Shown: positions 5,644 to 6,120 of the stretch, one piece after another
Layout of the letters: each line of letters opens with the position of its first letter
Position numbering within the stretch: position 1 is the stretch's first letter
NCBI GenBank assembly: GCA_905200435.1
Contig: CAJKKJ010000061.1
Span: 1-6,120, forward strand
Origin: an uncultured Bacillota bacterium
GTDB lineage: Bacteria; Bacillota_I; Bacilli_A; RF39; UBA660
Direction: 5' to 3'
DNA: 6,120 bases
Made by a program: the position numbers and the translations under genes
The notes under the pieces: generated by a model
The model's input: the letters and a program-made list of their open reading frames with translations, nothing else
Database searches by the model: none
Told to the model about the DNA's origin: nothing

Positions 5644-5648
5644 TTTTA

Positions 5649-6014
5649 GTGGCAGATTATAAGAAAGGAAAAGTCGTTAAAGCAACTGTTACCGGAATAG
5701 AAAGCTATGGAGTGTTTGTTTCCTTAGATGAATATTATAGTGGCCTTATACATATATCAGAAATATCACATGATTTTGTCCACAATATTCATGACTTTGT
5801 AAAAATCGGTGAAGAAATAAATGTTGAAATTTTAGAAGTAGATGAAGAATTATCCCAACTAAAACTAAGTATTAAAAATATTAATTATCGTGATTTCAAA
5901 CAAAAACCAAAAAGGAAAATAAAGCCTACACCATTAGGTTTTAATACCCTAGAATACAAACTTCCTATCTGGATTGAACAAAAGTTGCAAAAAAATAGAC
6001 AAGATAGCAAATAA
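5649..6014 (+). CDS. yugI: S1 domain RNA-binding protein, YugI/CvfD (general stress protein 13) family
   Basis: The 121-residue product has a single S1 RNA-binding domain at residues 1-76. Hallmarks are KGKVVKATVTGIESYGVFVSL, GLIHISEISHDFV, IGEEINVEILEVDEE and LKLSIK. A basic linker (KQKPKRKIKP, about 84-93) leads to a C-terminal GFNTLEYKLPIWIEQKL (97-113). That C-terminal GFNTLxxKLxxWI block is characteristic of YugI/GSP13 and its pneumococcal homologue CvfD, which bind ribosomes or RNA and act in post-transcriptional regulation. It also separates this protein from other S1 proteins. The length is close to the 120-130 residues usual for the family. The start is GTG 5649, with AGGAGTGG upstream. 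It is divergent from nifU with its own extended -10 promoter. It is followed after about 50 bases by tRNA-Val, with no clear terminator between. Confidence 0.92.
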   Translation: MADYKKGKVVKATVTGIESYGVFVSLDEYYSGLIHISEISHDFVHNIHDFVKIGEEINVEILEVDEELSQLKLSIKNINYRDFKQKPKRKIKPTPLGFNTLEYKLPIWIEQKLQKNRQDSK

Positions 6015-6016
6015 AC

Positions 6017-6061
6017 ACTTGACAAGTAGACTATAATTTGGTATATTAATACATGTCAAGT
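6017..6061 (+). repeat. Inverted repeat bracketing the tRNA-Val promoter
   Basis: ACTTGACA (6017-6024) and TGTCAAGT (6054-6061) are perfect 8-base inverted repeats with 29 bases between them. The left arm also forms an 11-base palindrome, ACTTG-A-CAAGT (6017-6027). The left arm contains the -35 hexamer and the right arm overlaps the predicted start site. It may be an operator-like element, or the chance result of a -35 motif complementing the leader. Confidence 0.5.
6019..6047 (+). promoter_or_regulatory. Sigma-A promoter of the tRNA-Val gene
   Basis: A consensus TTGACA (6019-6024) is followed at exactly 17 bases by TATATT (6042-6047), with initiation expected near 6054, about 13 bases before the tRNA. 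It is the only perfect -35 in the window, as expected for a stable-RNA gene. It begins 5 bases after the S1-gene stop codon. The TATAAT at 6032-6037 is only 7 bases from the -35 and is ignored. Confidence 0.82.
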
Positions 6062-6066
6062 TTATT

Positions 6067-6120
6067 GGGCGATTAGCTCAGTTGGTTAGAGCACCTGCCT
6101 TACAAGCAGGGGGTCATAGG
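6067..6120 (+). tRNA. tRNA-Val (anticodon TAC), cut by the window end
   Basis: The 5' three-quarters of a tRNA is present. The acceptor strand is GGGCGAT (6067-6073). The D-stem pairs GCTC (6076-6079) with GAGC (6089-6092) around AGTTGGTTA. The anticodon stem pairs CCTGC (6094-6098) with GCAGG (6106-6110), and the loop is CTTACAA. The anticodon at 6101-6103 is TAC, decoding GTA and other GTN valine codons. The variable loop is GGGTC and the T-stem starts with ATAGG. The T-loop and 3' acceptor strand lie beyond 6120. More tRNAs may follow from the same promoter. Confidence 0.95.

Noticed and set aside
6032..6037. TATAAT as the -10 of the tRNA-Val promoter
   Set aside because: It is only 7 bases from TTGACA. 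TATATT at 6042-6047 has the ideal 17-base spacing.
1..6120. Mobile element, CRISPR array, phage or defence system
   Set aside because: No transposase, integrase, terminal inverted repeats, spaced direct repeats or defence-type protein motifs were seen. The gene content is housekeeping and lineage-specific hypothetical.

Overview
The window looks like a chromosomal housekeeping stretch from a very AT-rich, low-GC Gram-positive bacterium of the Bacilli/Mycoplasmatota sphere (for example an uncultured RF39- or Erysipelotrichia-like gut lineage). Four things point there: the strongly A/T-biased codons; the rpoA-rplQ junction; a YugI/CvfD-type S1 protein; and a YutH-like kinase-fold protein. Tryptophan is read from TGG in intact genes, and one gene ends at TGA. 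The standard bacterial code (table 11) therefore fits better than the Mycoplasma code. Species-level placement cannot be made from this sequence alone.

Layout. Bases 2-133 are the 3' end of rpoA, followed 14 bases later by rplQ (148-495). A short hairpin terminator overlaps the rplQ stop and closes the ribosomal protein/alpha operon. Next is a large uncharacterised cytoplasmic protein with an HEFTH zinc-peptidase motif (579-2684), then an SDR-family oxidoreductase (2812-3564). A protein with a DUF1292-like N-terminus, a Pro/Glu/Val linker and a coiled-coil tail follows (3636-4406). A YutH/CotS-like degenerate kinase-fold protein (4458-5339) converges on, and overlaps by 23 bases, a minus-strand NifU-type Fe-S scaffold gene (5317-5553). 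Divergent from nifU is a YugI/CvfD-type S1 RNA-binding protein (5649-6014). A good sigma-A promoter then drives a tRNA-Val(TAC) gene, which the window edge cuts at 6120.

Organisation. After rplQ most genes appear to be single transcription units with their own extended -10 (TGnTATAAT-type) promoters. Leaders are very short, and the Shine-Dalgarno element lies almost at the predicted RNA 5' end. Spacers are tight, and stop codons fall inside terminator hairpins three times. Translation-related functions dominate (RNA polymerase alpha, L17, S1 protein, tRNA-Val), with Fe-S assembly and three proteins of unclear role. No mobile element, CRISPR array, prophage or defence island is visible. The least explained items are the 701-residue HEFTH protein, the DUF1292/coiled-coil protein and the degenerate kinase-fold protein.
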